From Flavobacterium psychrophilum (GTDB lineage: Bacteria > Bacteroidota > Bacteroidia > Flavobacteriales > Flavobacteriaceae): a DNA stretch of 64,000 nt. The DNA is taken from NCBI GenBank assembly GCA_945890865.1, contig CAMDDB010000007.1, forward strand, positions 1 through 64,000, in the 5' to 3' direction. Both the position numbers and the translations under genes were made by a program. The notes under the pieces are model-generated. The model had not been told where the DNA came from. It ran no database searches and worked only from the letters and a program-made list of their open reading frames with translations. Numbering within the stretch: the first letter of the stretch is position 1; the number at the start of each line of letters is the position of its first letter. This document shows, in pieces, positions 1 to 8,678 of the stretch.

Positions 1-85
1 AAAAATATTTTTTATCCCTCAAAATAATACCATAACCCTAACCTATCAACTTTACAATCCCACCATCTCTGGCGTTTAGGGTCGG

Positions 86-118
86 CAAAGATACTAACGC
101 AAAGCTCTATTTTCCAAA
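86..118 (-). promoter_or_regulatory. Leftward Bacteroidota-type promoter
   Basis: On the minus strand the sequence reads TTTG, 21 bases, TATCTTTG. This fits the flavobacterial housekeeping pattern TTG-N17-23-TAnnTTTG exactly. The -7 box is the complement of 86-93 and the -33 box is the complement of 115-118. Its gene must lie outside the window on the left. Confidence 0.6.
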
Positions 119-302
119 TATTTTATACACTTTTTTTAAAGTTTTTTGCGATAACCTCCAACTCATTGATAACGAGTGAAAAAGATAACCAAACACTCAA
201 AATAATAAACCGTATCCATATGCAAATTATGAATCACAAATCGAAGAAAGAATGTGGAAGAGGAGTGTTAATTCTTTTTTTACTATAATATGCTATTATA
301 TT

Positions 303-333
303 TTGTATGAATTTTATTAATGGCTTATATTTG
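303..333 (+). promoter_or_regulatory. Promoter of thrS-infC-rpmI-rplT
   Basis: TTG (303-305), 20 bases, then TATATTTG (326-333), a full match to the Bacteroidota sigma-A pattern. Transcription would begin near 340, leaving a leader of only about 14 bases before the thrS ATG at 354. A leader this short leaves no room for a T-box or an operator hairpin like that of E. coli thrS. Confidence 0.75.
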
Positions 334-353
334 CAGCTTATAAATTTTAAAAA

Positions 354-2294
354 ATGATACAAGTTACTTTACCCGACGGGTCGATTAAGGAGATGGCGCA
401 AGGTGCTACTCCCATGGATGTTGCAAAAAGCATTAGTGAAGGTTTGGCTAGAAACGTGATTTCAGCATCTTACAACGGAACCACTATTGAAACGACAACG
501 ACCTTAACGACGGACGGTACACTTATATTATACACTTGGAATGATGTGGCAGGCAAGAAAGCTTTTTGGCACTCCACTTCACATGTTATGGCGCAAGCCT
601 TAGAAGAACTATATTCGGGTATTAAACTAACGTTAGGACCGGCAATTGATAATGGATTTTATTACGACGTAGATTTTGGAGATCAAAGAATTACCGATGC
701 CGATTTTAAAAAGATTGAAGACCGTGTATTGGAAATTTCGAGAGAAAAACATGAATTTAAAATGCGTCCGGTTTCTAAAGCAGAAGCCTTAGCTGTTTAT
801 AAAAACAACGAATACAAAACAGAACTGATTTCAAATTTAGAAGACGGAACAATTACGTTTTGTGATCACGCCAATTTCTTTGATTTATGTCGTGGTGGCC
901 ACATTCCGAATACCGGAATCATTAAGGCAATGAAAATCTTATCGGTAGCAGGTGCTTACTGGAGAGGTGATGAAAAAAACAAACAGTTAACTCGTGTGTA
1001 TGGAATTTCATTTCCAAAACAGAAAGACTTAACAGACTACCTTGAATTATTAGAAGAAGCCAAGCGAAGAGATCATAGAAAATTGGGTAAAGAATTGGAT
1101 TTATTCCATTTTTCTCAAAAAGTAGGACAAGGATTACCCTTGTGGTTGCCTAAAGGAGCCGCTTTACGCGACCGACTCGAACAATTCTTGAAAAAAGCAC
1201 AGAAAAAAGCAGGTTACGAACAAGTAGTAACGCCTCACATTGGAATGAAAGACTTGTATGTAACATCGGGACACTATGCAAAATATGGTGCTGATAGTTT
1301 TCAGCCGATACATACACCAGCCGAAGGCGAAGAGTTTTTATTAAAACCAATGAACTGTCCTCATCACTGTGAAATATACAATGCAAGACCTTGGTCCTAC
1401 AAAGATTTACCGAAACGATATGCTGAATTTGGAACGGTTTACCGTTATGAACAATCGGGTGAATTACATGGATTAACCCGTGTGAGAGGATTTACACAAG
1501 ATGATGCCCATATTTTTTGTACGCCAGACCAATTGGATGCCGAATTTAAAAATGTGATTGATTTGGTCTTGTATGTATTTGGATCGTTAGGATTTGAAAA
1601 CTTTACCGCACAAGTTTCAGTAAGAGATTTAGACAATCCAGATAAATATATCGGAAGCGTTGAAAACTGGGAAAAAGCAGAAAATGCGATCATCAGTGCT
1701 GCTAAAGACAAAGGTTTAAACTTTGTAATTGAATCGGGAGAAGCAGCTTTCTATGGTCCAAAATTGGATTTTATGGTGAAAGATGCGTTAGGCAGAAGTT
1801 GGCAACTAGGAACTATTCAGGTCGATTACAACTTACCCGAGCGTTTTGAATTGTCCTACAAAGGTGCAGACGACAAGTTACACCGACCTGTTATGATACA
1901 CCGAGCGCCTTTTGGATCAATGGAACGTTTTATAGCAATTTTACTAGAACATACGGCTGGAAATTTCCCAATTTGGTTGATGCCTGAGCAAGCTATTATT
2001 CTGTCTTTGAGCGAGAAATATGAAAATTATGCGAAAAAAGTTTTAGATTTGCTAGAAAATCACGAAATTCGCGCCCTAATTGACAACCGAAATGAAACTA
2101 TCGGGAAGAAAATTAGAGAGGCAGAAATGAAGAAATACCCATTTATGCTGATAGTTGGAGAGGAAGAAGAGAAAAATGGAACGATCTCTGTGCGACAAAG
2201 AGGGCAAGAAGGAAAAGGGAATATTTCGATAACTATCGAAGAATTTGCAGCAATAATTAACGAAGAAATCAACAAAACATTAAAACAATTTTAA
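354..2294 (+). CDS. thrS: Threonyl-tRNA synthetase
   Basis: Charges tRNA-Thr with threonine in the cytoplasm. The 646-residue product has the usual full-length layout. An N-terminal TGS domain (about 1-62) is followed by the editing domain, with its HxxxH motif at H73/H77 and the CRGGH segment near 180. The class II catalytic core comes next, with the zinc cysteine in MNCPHH near residue 335, and the C-terminal anticodon-binding domain covers roughly the last 100 residues. The ATG is 21 bases after a consensus promoter. It is the first gene of a translation operon, with infC starting 22 bases after its stop, the same order as in many bacteria. Confidence 0.97.
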   Translation: MIQVTLPDGSIKEMAQGATPMDVAKSISEGLARNVISASYNGTTIETTTTLTTDGTLILYTWNDVAGKKAFWHSTSHVMAQALEELYSGIKLTLGPAIDNGFYYDVDFGDQRITDADFKKIEDRVLEISREKHEFKMRPVSKAEALAVYKNNEYKTELISNLEDGTITFCDHANFFDLCRGGHIPNTGIIKAMKILSVAGAYWRGDEKNKQLTRVYGISFPKQKDLTDYLELLEEAKRRDHRKLGKELDLFHFSQKVGQGLPLWLPKGAALRDRLEQFLKKAQKKAGYEQVVTPHIGMKDLYVTSGHYAKYGADSFQPIHTPAEGEEFLLKPMNCPHHCEIYNARPWSYKDLPKRYAEFGTVYRYEQSGELHGLTRVRGFTQDDAHIFCTPDQLDAEFKNVIDLVLYVFGSLGFENFTAQVSVRDLDNPDKYIGSVENWEKAENAIISAAKDKGLNFVIESGEAAFYGPKLDFMVKDALGRSWQLGTIQVDYNLPERFELSYKGADDKLHRPVMIHRAPFGSMERFIAILLEHTAGNFPIWLMPEQAIILSLSEKYENYAKKVLDLLENHEIRALIDNRNETIGKKIREAEMKKYPFMLIVGEEEEKNGTISVRQRGQEGKGNISITIEEFAAIINEEINKTLKQF

Positions 2295-2316
2295 GTTTAA
2301 CTAAAATAATAAAGCC

Positions 2317-2874
2317 ATAGCAATTAGAAACAACAGAGGTTTTCAACCTCGCGAAGAGAAAAAAGCAGCACATCGTATCAATAATTTAATACGTGTTGCT
2401 GAAGTACGTTTAGTAGGCGAGAACATTGAACCAGGGGTTTATAAAATTGCCGATGCACTTCGTTTAGCGGAAGAGCAAGAAGTGGATTTGGTAGAAATTT
2501 CTCCCAATGCTGAACCGCCCGTTTGTAAATTGATGGATTATGGTAAATTTTTGTACCAACAAAAGAAAAGAGAGAAAGAGTTAAAAGCAAAATCTACTCA
2601 AATTGTAATTAAAGAGATTCGTTTTGGACCTCAAACTGATGAACACGATTATGAATTTAAGAAGAAAAATGCTTTAAAATTTTTACAAGACGGTGCAAAA
2701 TTAAAAGCTTTTGTATTCTTTAAAGGACGTTCGATCATCTACAAAGAACAAGGGCAAATTTTATTATTACGTTTGGCTCAAGAGTTAGAAGAATTTGGAA
2801 AAGTTGAAGCCATGCCAGTATTAGAGGGGAAACGTATGATTATGTACATTGCTCCAAAGAAAAAAGGCAAATAG
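2317..2874 (+). CDS. infC: Translation initiation factor IF-3 (ATA start)
   Basis: IF-3 binds the 30S subunit and rejects incorrect initiation complexes. An in-frame TAA at 2302-2304 is followed by AAT AAT AAA GCC, then ATA GCA ATT AGA, which gives the usual IF-3 N-terminus (M)[13 protein letters not shown]. No ATG or TTG occurs in this frame before the N-domain is complete. The first conventional start is GTG at 2482, which would delete the N-terminal domain. I therefore place the start at ATA 2317 (185 aa), though ATT at 2323 is possible. Rare infC starts (AUU in E. coli) allow IF-3 to repress its own mRNA, and the same logic is likely here. The C-terminal domain ([13 protein letters not shown], then KAFVFFKGR) is complete. 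Confidence 0.92.
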   Translation: MAIRNNRGFQPREEKKAAHRINNLIRVAEVRLVGENIEPGVYKIADALRLAEEQEVDLVEISPNAEPPVCKLMDYGKFLYQQKKREKELKAKSTQIVIKEIRFGPQTDEHDYEFKKKNALKFLQDGAKLKAFVFFKGRSIIYKEQGQILLLRLAQELEEFGKVEAMPVLEGKRMIMYIAPKKKGK

Positions 2875-2892
2875 TTTTAATGACTAGTAAAT

Positions 2893-2930
2893 AGTTGTTA
2901 AACGAAACAACTAGTGATTACTTTGTAATC
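2893..2930 (+). promoter_or_regulatory. Two tandem hairpins in the infC-rpmI gap
   Basis: AGTTGTT (2893-2899) pairs with AACAACT (2906-2912) across a six-base loop. GATTAC (2916-2921) pairs with GTAATC (2925-2930) across TTT. Neither is followed by a T-run, so they are unlikely to be terminators. In E. coli and Bacillus, L20 binds structured mRNA in this operon to repress L35/L20, so a control or processing role is possible but unproven here. Confidence 0.4.
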
Positions 2931-2978
2931 CTACCTAAAAATTAATAAGTAAGAATAGATTATAAATACAGGAAGAAA

Positions 2979-3176
2979 ATGCCTAAAATGAAAACGAAAT
3001 CTAGTGCTAAGAAACGATTCAAAGTGACTGGCTCTGGAAAAATCAAAAGAAAGCACGCTTTTAAAAGTCACATTTTGACTAAAAAATCTAAAAAGCGTAA
3101 ATTAGCTTTAACACATTCTGGTTTGGTTCACAAAACAGATGAGAGAAGCATTAAACAACAATTGAATTTAATTTAA
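2979..3176 (+). CDS. rpmI: 50S ribosomal protein L35
   Basis: Small basic protein of the large ribosomal subunit. The 65 residues have the family's normal length and the start [15 protein letters not shown] typical of L35, with a C-terminal region rich in Lys and His. The gene lies 104 bases after infC and 126 bases before rplT, in the conserved infC-rpmI-rplT order. Both flanking gaps hold possible RNA structure, which would fit L20-type feedback, although that is inferred only from known operons of this order. Confidence 0.96.
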   Translation: MPKMKTKSSAKKRFKVTGSGKIKRKHAFKSHILTKKSKKRKLALTHSGLVHKTDERSIKQQLNLI

Positions 3177-3204
3177 TTCGTTGTTTGGTTAAAACAATTT
3201 AGTA

Positions 3205-3262
3205 ACCCTGGGGTGGGCTGACAAAGTACGAAGTATAAAATACAACGTATGAAGTTTAAAAA
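3205..3262 (+). repeat. GC-rich knot and near-tandem repeat in rpmI-rplT gap
   Basis: A hairpin TTGTTT/AAACAA (about 3182-3198) is followed by an unusually GC-rich stretch, CCCTGGGGTGGGCTG, within AT-rich surroundings. After it come two imperfect copies of GTACGAAGTATAA and GTATGAAGTTTAA. The stutter resembles other intergenic repeats in this window; the GC-rich part could be mRNA structure seen by L20. Confidence 0.4.
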
Positions 3263-3302
3263 GTGTTGAAAAACCGCCTTACTTCAAAAAACATTTAAAA
3301 TT

Positions 3303-3647
3303 ATGCCAAGAGCAACAAATTCAGTAGCATCAAAAGCTAGAAAAAAAAGAGTCTTAAAACAAGCCAAAGGTTTCTTTGGTAGACGTAAAAACGTTTGGAC
3401 TGTAGCTAAGAATGCGGTAGAAAAAGCAATGTGCTATGCCTACCGTGATAGAAAGCAAAATAAAAGAAATTTCCGTGCTTTATGGATTACGCGTATCAAT
3501 GCTGGTGCACGTTTACATGGTATGAGTTATTCTCAATTTATGGGTAAAGTAAAAGCTAACAACATCGAATTGAACCGTAAAGTTCTTGCCGATTTAGCAA
3601 TGAATCACTCAGAAGCTTTCACAGCTATCGTTAACAAAATTAAATAA
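3303..3647 (+). CDS. rplT: 50S ribosomal protein L20
   Basis: Large-subunit protein needed for early 50S assembly. It binds 23S rRNA through a basic N-terminal extension, seen here as [15 protein letters not shown] and GFFGRRKNV. At 114 residues it has the family's usual length, and the globular C-terminal domain (from about residue 60, [16 protein letters not shown]) is intact. It is the last gene of the thrS operon, and a strong terminator starts about 35 bases after its stop. L20 is the usual autogenous repressor of rpmI-rplT. Confidence 0.97.
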   Translation: MPRATNSVASKARKKRVLKQAKGFFGRRKNVWTVAKNAVEKAMCYAYRDRKQNKRNFRALWITRINAGARLHGMSYSQFMGKVKANNIELNRKVLADLAMNHSEAFTAIVNKIK

Positions 3648-3682
3648 TTACGTCTAACTCAGTCTTATCTTACTTATATATT

Positions 3683-3711
3683 AAACCCCGATTCTGTCGG
3701 GGTTTTTTGTT
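3683..3711 (+). terminator. Rho-independent terminator after rplT
   Basis: Stem AAACCCCGA/TCGGGGTTT (3683-3691 and 3697-3705) with a five-base loop, then a T-run to 3708 and further T's. It closes the thrS-infC-rpmI-rplT operon. Confidence 0.9.
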
Positions 3712-3797
3712 TTTATAACGGAATTTAATTACGTGCAAGTGCGTTTTTAAAAACTATATACACAACATGATCTTCAAATCATTGAGGATATTTTGGC

Positions 3798-5078
3798 TTA
3801 AGTTTTCAACTTTTTCTTTCGCGCCGCCGGGAACAAGACATTGTTTAAAATTAAGCGATAACCGGGTGAGTTGGGATGCAAGTCTAAAACCGTTGGCGCA
3901 TCTCCTACCCTATGTTGGTAATCCTCGGGATCGTGCCCGCCGTAGAAGGTAAACATTCCTTTTCCTTTGGTGCCATGAATGTAGCGTGCTTCGCCGTTAA
4001 TTTTACATTCTCCCATTACCAAAACGTTCGATTTTATTTTTTCAGGATCAAATGCGGTGGTTTGCCCCATAAATCCTTTAATTAACTGCGTGTGATTTTG
4101 ACACAACATGGTTGGAATAGGATCCCATTTTGCCGAATAATCCATTAACGTGAAGTAATCTTTATCCATACTAAATGCTCCTTTTCCGTGCTCTTCAGTG
4201 GTATCGATATCAGAGAACTCGTAAACGATGGGTTGGCGTTCCAATTTGTAATTCTTAAACGCAAAAGCAGCTGAAAAATCAATATTGGCCTGATAATTGG
4301 GATCCGAATCGTCGCCATCAAACATGGGTTCGCAAATATCAAAGCCCTCCGCAGAAAGGGCAATATCAAAACTATCGGTTGCCGAACACATGGCAAACAT
4401 AAAGCCGCCGCCAATTACAAAATCCCTTATCTTTTTTGCTACCGCCAATTTTTCTTGAGATACTTTGGTATAACCCAACTTCTTTGCTAATGCTTCGGAT
4501 TCGGCTTTTTGCTGAATGTACCAAGGCGTACTTCTGTAATTGCCAAAAAACTTTCCATATTGTCCGGTAAAATCTTCGTGATGCAAGTGCAACCAATCAT
4601 ACAACAGCAATTGATCTGAAAGAACTTCTTCGTCATAAATTTCGGTGTAGGGTATTTCAGCAAAGGTTAAAACCATGGTAACGGCATCATCCCAAGGTTG
4701 TTTGCCTTTAGGCGTATACACTGCAATTTTTGGTGCTTTTTCAAGCACAACTGTTTCCATATTTTGAGAAGGAGCGCTAATTTCATTTAGAATGGATTCA
4801 GTAGCTGTATCAGACAATACTTCAAACGTTACCCCTCTAATTTGGCATTCTTTCCGAATTTCGGGCGCATCAGGCAATAAAAATGAACCGCCTCTGTAAT
4901 TGAGTAACCAACTTACTTTATAGTCCTTATTCAAGGCCCAATAAGTAATTCCGTAAGCTTTCAAGTGATTTTGTTGCACGTCTACTTCCATAGGGAGCAA
5001 CACAAAGGCTGCCTGCGAAGTCGTAGTGAACAGAAAGAGTACTAATAGCATAAATTGGCGCAACTTTCCTAGTTTCAT
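3798..5078 (-). CDS. Exported GATase1-like protein (often labelled asparagine synthetase B)
   Basis: I place the start at ATG 5078, which gives MKLGKLRQF, a hydrophobic stretch and TTTSQA, a plausible signal peptide. The longer reading frame from 5102 overlaps dnaB. The mature part of about 400 residues contains GGGFMFAMCSATDSF (middle) and FTFYGGHDPEDYQH (near the C-terminus), which look like a glutamine-amidotransferase/ThuA-like fold. Flavobacterial homologues are, as I recall, listed as asparagine synthetase B. However, the protein lacks an N-terminal catalytic Cys and the SGGxDS ATP-pyrophosphatase loop of AsnB, so that label is not supported. It starts 10 bases after dnaB and is probably co-transcribed with it. 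Its real function is unknown. Confidence 0.8.
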   Translation of the reverse strand: MKLGKLRQFMLLVLFLFTTTSQAAFVLLPMEVDVQQNHLKAYGITYWALNKDYKVSWLLNYRGGSFLLPDAPEIRKECQIRGVTFEVLSDTATESILNEISAPSQNMETVVLEKAPKIAVYTPKGKQPWDDAVTMVLTFAEIPYTEIYDEEVLSDQLLLYDWLHLHHEDFTGQYGKFFGNYRSTPWYIQQKAESEALAKKLGYTKVSQEKLAVAKKIRDFVIGGGFMFAMCSATDSFDIALSAEGFDICEPMFDGDDSDPNYQANIDFSAAFAFKNYKLERQPIVYEFSDIDTTEEHGKGAFSMDKDYFTLMDYSAKWDPIPTMLCQNHTQLIKGFMGQTTAFDPEKIKSNVLVMGECKINGEARYIHGTKGKGMFTFYGGHDPEDYQHRVGDAPTVLDLHPNSPGYRLILNNVLFPAARKKKLKT

Positions 5079-5088
5079 AATACCGATA

Positions 5089-6639
5089 TTAGAATGGCAC
5101 ATCCGAATCGTCGTCGTCCATGGCGTTCATTGTGCTGCCAAAAGCTTCGTTTGGTGTTGGCAAATTTGGAGTAATAAACGGGTTGTTATCGTCTAAATTC
5201 ATTTTAGAAGGCAAGGCGTCAAAAGGCGAACTAAAGTCGTCCAAGTTTTCGAATTTACCCAAATTCCCCACAAATTTTAGACGTATTTCATCCAAACCAC
5301 CATTTCGGTGCTTGGCCACAATGAATTCGGCTTGTCCTTGTGTAGGCGAACGCTCTTCATCATCCCATTCGTAAATTTTGTAGTATTCCGGACGGTAGAT
5401 AAACGATACAATATCCGCATCTTGCTCAATAGCTCCTGATTCCCTTAAGTCGGAAAGTAAAGGTCGTTTACTGGAACCTCGCGTTTCAACAGCACGAGAC
5501 AATTGCGAGAGCGCTATAACCGGAACATTTAACTCTTTGGCTAATGCTTTTAAATTTCGAGAAATAGCAGAAATTTCTTGCTCTCTATTTCCGCCTCCTT
5601 TTCCATTGCCCCCAGCAGTCATTAATTGCAAGTAATCTACAACTATCATTTTGATGCCGTATTGCGAAGCCAAACGTCTGGATTTAGCACGCAAATCAAA
5701 GATAGATAAAGAAGGTGTGTCATCTATATATAGTGGTGCTTTTTCTAAATTTTTTACTTTAATAGAGAGTTGCTCCCACTCATGTTTTTCAAGCTTTCCT
5801 GTTCGCAATTTTTCAGAAGAAAGTCCGGTTTCCGAGGAAATCAAACGTGTAATCAACTGCACCGAAGACATCTCCAATGAGAACAAAGCCACGGGGTGTC
5901 CGTAATCCACTGCCATATTCCGTGCCATAGACAAGACAAATGCTGTCTTACCCATACCTGGACGGGCTGCAATAATAATCAAATCGGAAGGTTGCCAACC
6001 CGAAGTTAGTTTATCTAAGTTATGAAAACCAGTAGCTACGCCACTCAAGCCTTCTTTACCTGCGATTTCTTCAATTCTTTTTTTCGCTTGGATTACTAAA
6101 CTTTGGGCAGTTTCTGAACTGCGTTTGATATTTCCTTGTGTTACTTCATACAGTTTAGATTCTGCATTGTCTAGAAGATCAAAAACATCGGTAGCTTCAT
6201 CATATGATGCTTCAATAATTTCACTCGAAATTTTGATCAAACTGCGTTGAATGTATTTCTGTAATATAATGCGAGAGTGAAATTCAATATGCGCTGAAGA
6301 GGAAATTTTTTGTGTGAGCTGAATCAAATAAAAATCGCCCCCTGATATTTCTAATTTTCCGCTCTTTTTTAATTGGGCAGATACCGTTAATAAATCTATA
6401 GGTTGTGTTTCGTTAAACAACTGCACAATGGCTTCAAAAATATGTTGATGCGACTCTTTGTAAAAAGCATCGGGACGTAAAATATCGATTACCTCATCTA
6501 CTCCTTTTTTATCAATCATCATCGCGCCAAGCACCGCTTCTTCAAGGTCTAACGCTTGAGGAGGTAGTTTTCCTTTTTCTAAATGGATCAGCGTAGTATT
6601 ATCTACTCGAACGGGGTTTATATTTCTGACATTTTCCAT
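5089..6639 (-). CDS. dnaB: Replicative DNA helicase DnaB
   Basis: Hexameric ATP-driven helicase that unwinds DNA at the replication fork. The 516 residues have an N-terminal primase-interaction domain (LEEAVLGAMMID near residue 32) and a RecA-like motor. The motor has Walker A ARPGMGKTAF around 222-231, Walker B VVDYLQLM, and the DLRESGAIEQDAD segment. The C-terminal tail is acidic (DDDDSDVPF), as in many Bacteroidota DnaB and SSB proteins. No intein is present. The downstream exported protein starts 10 bases after its stop. No clear promoter box was found upstream, and an accA terminator separates it from accA. Confidence 0.96.
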   Translation of the reverse strand: MENVRNINPVRVDNTTLIHLEKGKLPPQALDLEEAVLGAMMIDKKGVDEVIDILRPDAFYKESHQHIFEAIVQLFNETQPIDLLTVSAQLKKSGKLEISGGDFYLIQLTQKISSSAHIEFHSRIILQKYIQRSLIKISSEIIEASYDEATDVFDLLDNAESKLYEVTQGNIKRSSETAQSLVIQAKKRIEEIAGKEGLSGVATGFHNLDKLTSGWQPSDLIIIAARPGMGKTAFVLSMARNMAVDYGHPVALFSLEMSSVQLITRLISSETGLSSEKLRTGKLEKHEWEQLSIKVKNLEKAPLYIDDTPSLSIFDLRAKSRRLASQYGIKMIVVDYLQLMTAGGNGKGGGNREQEISAISRNLKALAKELNVPVIALSQLSRAVETRGSSKRPLLSDLRESGAIEQDADIVSFIYRPEYYKIYEWDDEERSPTQGQAEFIVAKHRNGGLDEIRLKFVGNLGKFENLDDFSSPFDALPSKMNLDDNNPFITPNLPTPNEAFGSTMNAMDDDDSDVPF

Positions 6640-6725
6640 ATTGCGAAGTTAACCAATTTTTGTAAAAATAGTAAGAGAGTTCTTAATACCCCATTGTTAA
6701 TAACTGTTGATTTTTGTTTATAAGT

Positions 6726-6758
6726 CAAAAAAAAATCCGAAACAAATGTGCTTCGGAT
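6726..6758 (-). terminator. Terminator after accA
   Basis: ATCCGAA (6735-6741) pairs with TTCGGAT (6752-6758). On the minus strand the stem is followed by a run of nine T's (complement of 6727-6735). It separates leftward accA from dnaB. Confidence 0.8.
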
Positions 6759-6783
6759 GCTATAGTATAGGATGGATTCGTGG

Positions 6784-7737
6784 TTATTCTTTGAATTGCC
6801 CCATGTTACAGTATTTATCCATGCGTTGCGCTACTAAATCAGCTGTTGATAAATCTTTTAATTCATTATACGCTTTCGAAATGTATAGTTCAACTGTTTT
6901 GAATGTCGTTTCTTTATCGTAATGAGCCCCTCCTAAAGGTTCTGGGATAATGTCGTCAATTAACTTGTGCTTTTTCATGTCATAAGAAGTCAATTTCAAT
7001 GCTTCTGCTGCCTGTTCTTTGTATTCCCAGCTTCTCCATAAAATAGACGAACACGATTCGGGTGAAATTACAGAATACCACGTGTTTTCCAACATGAATA
7101 CGCGGTCTCCTACCCCAATTCCTAGGGCCCCACCCGAAGCACCTTCTCCGATAATTACGGTAATAATGGGTGTTTTTAAACGGATCATTTCAAAAATATT
7201 GCGTGCAATAGCTTCTCCTTGTCCGCGTTCTTCTGCTTCCAAACCTGGATAAGCACCTGGAGTATCTACCAATGTTAGTACAGGAATGTTAAATTTTTCA
7301 GCCATTTTCATCAAGCGAAGTGCCTTGCGGTAGCCTTCTGGATTTGCCATCCCAAAGTTACGATACTGTCGCATTTTTGTATTGATCCCTTTTTGCTGCC
7401 CAATAATCATATAAGACTGACCGTCAATTTGACCCAAGCCACCAATCATGGCTTTGTCGTCTTTGAAATTACGATCGCCAAACAATTCTAGGAAGGTTCC
7501 ATTGGTTAAATTGGTGATGTGTTCTAAGGTATACGGTCTATTGGGATGTCTTGACAGTTGGACGCGTTGCCAAGCTGAAAGATTCTTGTATATGTTGCGC
7601 TTTGTTTCTTCTAATTTTTTCTCAATTTGCTTGCAGGTTGTAGACACATCTACAGAAGATTCTTGGCCAATAACTTGACATTTATCTAATTGATCTTCAA
7701 GCTCTTTAATCGGTAATTCAAAATCTAAATATTCCAT
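6784..7737 (-). CDS. accA: Acetyl-CoA carboxylase carboxyltransferase, alpha subunit
   Basis: Transfers the carboxyl group from biotin to acetyl-CoA, the committed step of fatty-acid synthesis, as an alpha2-beta2 complex with AccD. The product has 317 residues, the usual length. The N-terminal helices are followed by the crotonase-like core with [34 protein letters not shown] and the oxyanion-hole segment [15 protein letters not shown]. The gene stands alone with its own terminator. A -7-like box (complement of 7758-7765, TAATTTTG) lies just upstream, but its -33 partner is only 14 bases further away. Confidence 0.96.
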   Translation of the reverse strand: MEYLDFELPIKELEDQLDKCQVIGQESSVDVSTTCKQIEKKLEETKRNIYKNLSAWQRVQLSRHPNRPYTLEHITNLTNGTFLELFGDRNFKDDKAMIGGLGQIDGQSYMIIGQQKGINTKMRQYRNFGMANPEGYRKALRLMKMAEKFNIPVLTLVDTPGAYPGLEAEERGQGEAIARNIFEMIRLKTPIITVIIGEGASGGALGIGVGDRVFMLENTWYSVISPESCSSILWRSWEYKEQAAEALKLTSYDMKKHKLIDDIIPEPLGGAHYDKETTFKTVELYISKAYNELKDLSTADLVAQRMDKYCNMGQFKE

Positions 7738-7994
7738 CTAAAAATGATTATTTTGTACAAAATTAATTAAAATAATTGTCAAAAGAAATTAATATTAAAA
7801 TTTAATTAAAATCATGAAATAAATTAAAATAATTCTTTTCTTAATTCATGAGCCTCTTTGAATACTATTTATAGATTAATCCTTCATTTTTTTAGTATAA
7901 ATATACACGAATGAAAAAATCCTACAAATTTTACTATTTGTTAGTTTTAAGTTAATATACTCTTTGAATAATCAAATTATTTTTGCTAAAATAT
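7738..7994. other. AT-rich divergent gap between accA and PAP2 gene
   Basis: About 250 bases, nearly all A and T, between two divergently transcribed genes. It holds a possible accA -7 box and, at 7978-7985, TATTTTTG, a match to the -7 box of the rightward gene but without a well-placed -33 TTG. No open reading frame or RNA gene is apparent. Confidence 0.5.
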
Positions 7995-8678
7995 ATGGAT
8001 ATGAATACTATAATTAACATAGAAAGTAATTATCATTCTAGAAAAAGTTTATTTAAAAAAAAATATCCTTGGTTCCTTTTTTTAGAAACTTTTTTACTTT
8101 TTGTGATCGGTTTATATACCATTATTAAATATCCGAAGGGCACCTTTTCCATTGCGCTAAATAAACTTAACACCCCATTCTTAGACTTTTTTTTCAAATA
8201 CATCACGTATTTTGGAGACTCTATTATTTATCTTATACCACTAACTTTTTTGTGGTTAAAAATGAAGAAAAAAATTGTTAGCTTACTGTATTTGTTTGCT
8301 ATTCAAACTTTTTTTTCAAGTATTTTTAAGTTTTTCATTGCCAAAGATGTTTCTAGGCCGGCTGGTTATTTTTCTGACGCTTTTTTCAACACACTTCATA
8401 AAGTGGATGGGGTTAAAATTTACTATCATCATTCCTTTCCATCCGGACATACTATGACGGCATTTGCTTTAGCCTTTTTCTTTATTTTTGTGTATAGAAT
8501 CCCAAAATTATATCAGTTCATATTAGTTAATTTAGCTTTTATAGTCGGTTTATCACGAATATATTTATTAGAACATTTCTTAATTGACGTTATATTTGGT
8601 GCTGTGCTAGGTATATTATCAGCTTATTTAGTGAGTTTGTTACCCAAAAAAAGCAGGTCCAAATTAAAAAGACAATAA
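7995..8678 (+). CDS. PAP2-family membrane phosphatase
   Basis: Probably removes a phosphate from a lipid or polyprenyl pyrophosphate at the membrane. About 227 residues with five or six hydrophobic segments. The PAP2 signature motifs are visible: a KDVSRP-type motif 1 near residue 120, PSGH (motif 2), and SRIYLLEHFLID, which fits SR-x5-H-x3-D (motif 3). A TTG start at 7983 is possible, but ATG 7995 or 8001 is more natural. The gene's end overlaps the opposing GT39 gene by 15 bases. Its place beside glycosyltransferases suggests a role in undecaprenyl-phosphate recycling or lipid A dephosphorylation. The substrate cannot be read from the sequence. Confidence 0.85.
   Translation: MDMNTIINIESNYHSRKSLFKKKYPWFLFLETFLLFVIGLYTIIKYPKGTFSIALNKLNTPFLDFFFKYITYFGDSIIYLIPLTFLWLKMKKKIVSLLYLFAIQTFFSSIFKFFIAKDVSRPAGYFSDAFFNTLHKVDGVKIYYHHSFPSGHTMTAFALAFFFIFVYRIPKLYQFILVNLAFIVGLSRIYLLEHFLIDVIFGAVLGILSAYLVSLLPKKSRSKLKRQ

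Larger units (their letters stand above)
1..353. other. Intergenic region left of thrS
   Basis: No convincing gene is visible. The right end holds the thrS promoter. Around 86-118 there is a good leftward promoter, so the first 80 bases are probably the 5' leader of a transcript whose gene lies left of the window. Read leftward, that leader has only ATG, GTG or TTG codons that meet a stop within a few codons. A weak hairpin with a T-run (247-277) precedes the thrS promoter. The short string CCCTAACCT near 36-44 resembles a telomere repeat by chance only. Confidence 0.6.

Noticed and set aside
36..44. Telomere-like CCCTAACCT string
   Set aside because: A single short occurrence without tandem extension, in a circular-type bacterial chromosome context; chance.
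247..277. Terminator before the thrS promoter
   Set aside because: A 7-bp A/T stem with a 17-base loop is too weak to call, though a T-run follows.
2482..2874. IF-3 starting at GTG 2482
   Set aside because: It would delete the conserved N-domain that is plainly encoded upstream in the same frame.
3767..3952. 61-residue rightward frame at the end of the GATase-like gene
   Set aside because: Antisense to the conserved C-terminus of the leftward gene; no homology and no promoter.
5079..5102. ATG 5102 for the GATase-like protein
   Set aside because: It overlaps dnaB and places eight polar residues before the signal peptide; ATG 5078 fits better.
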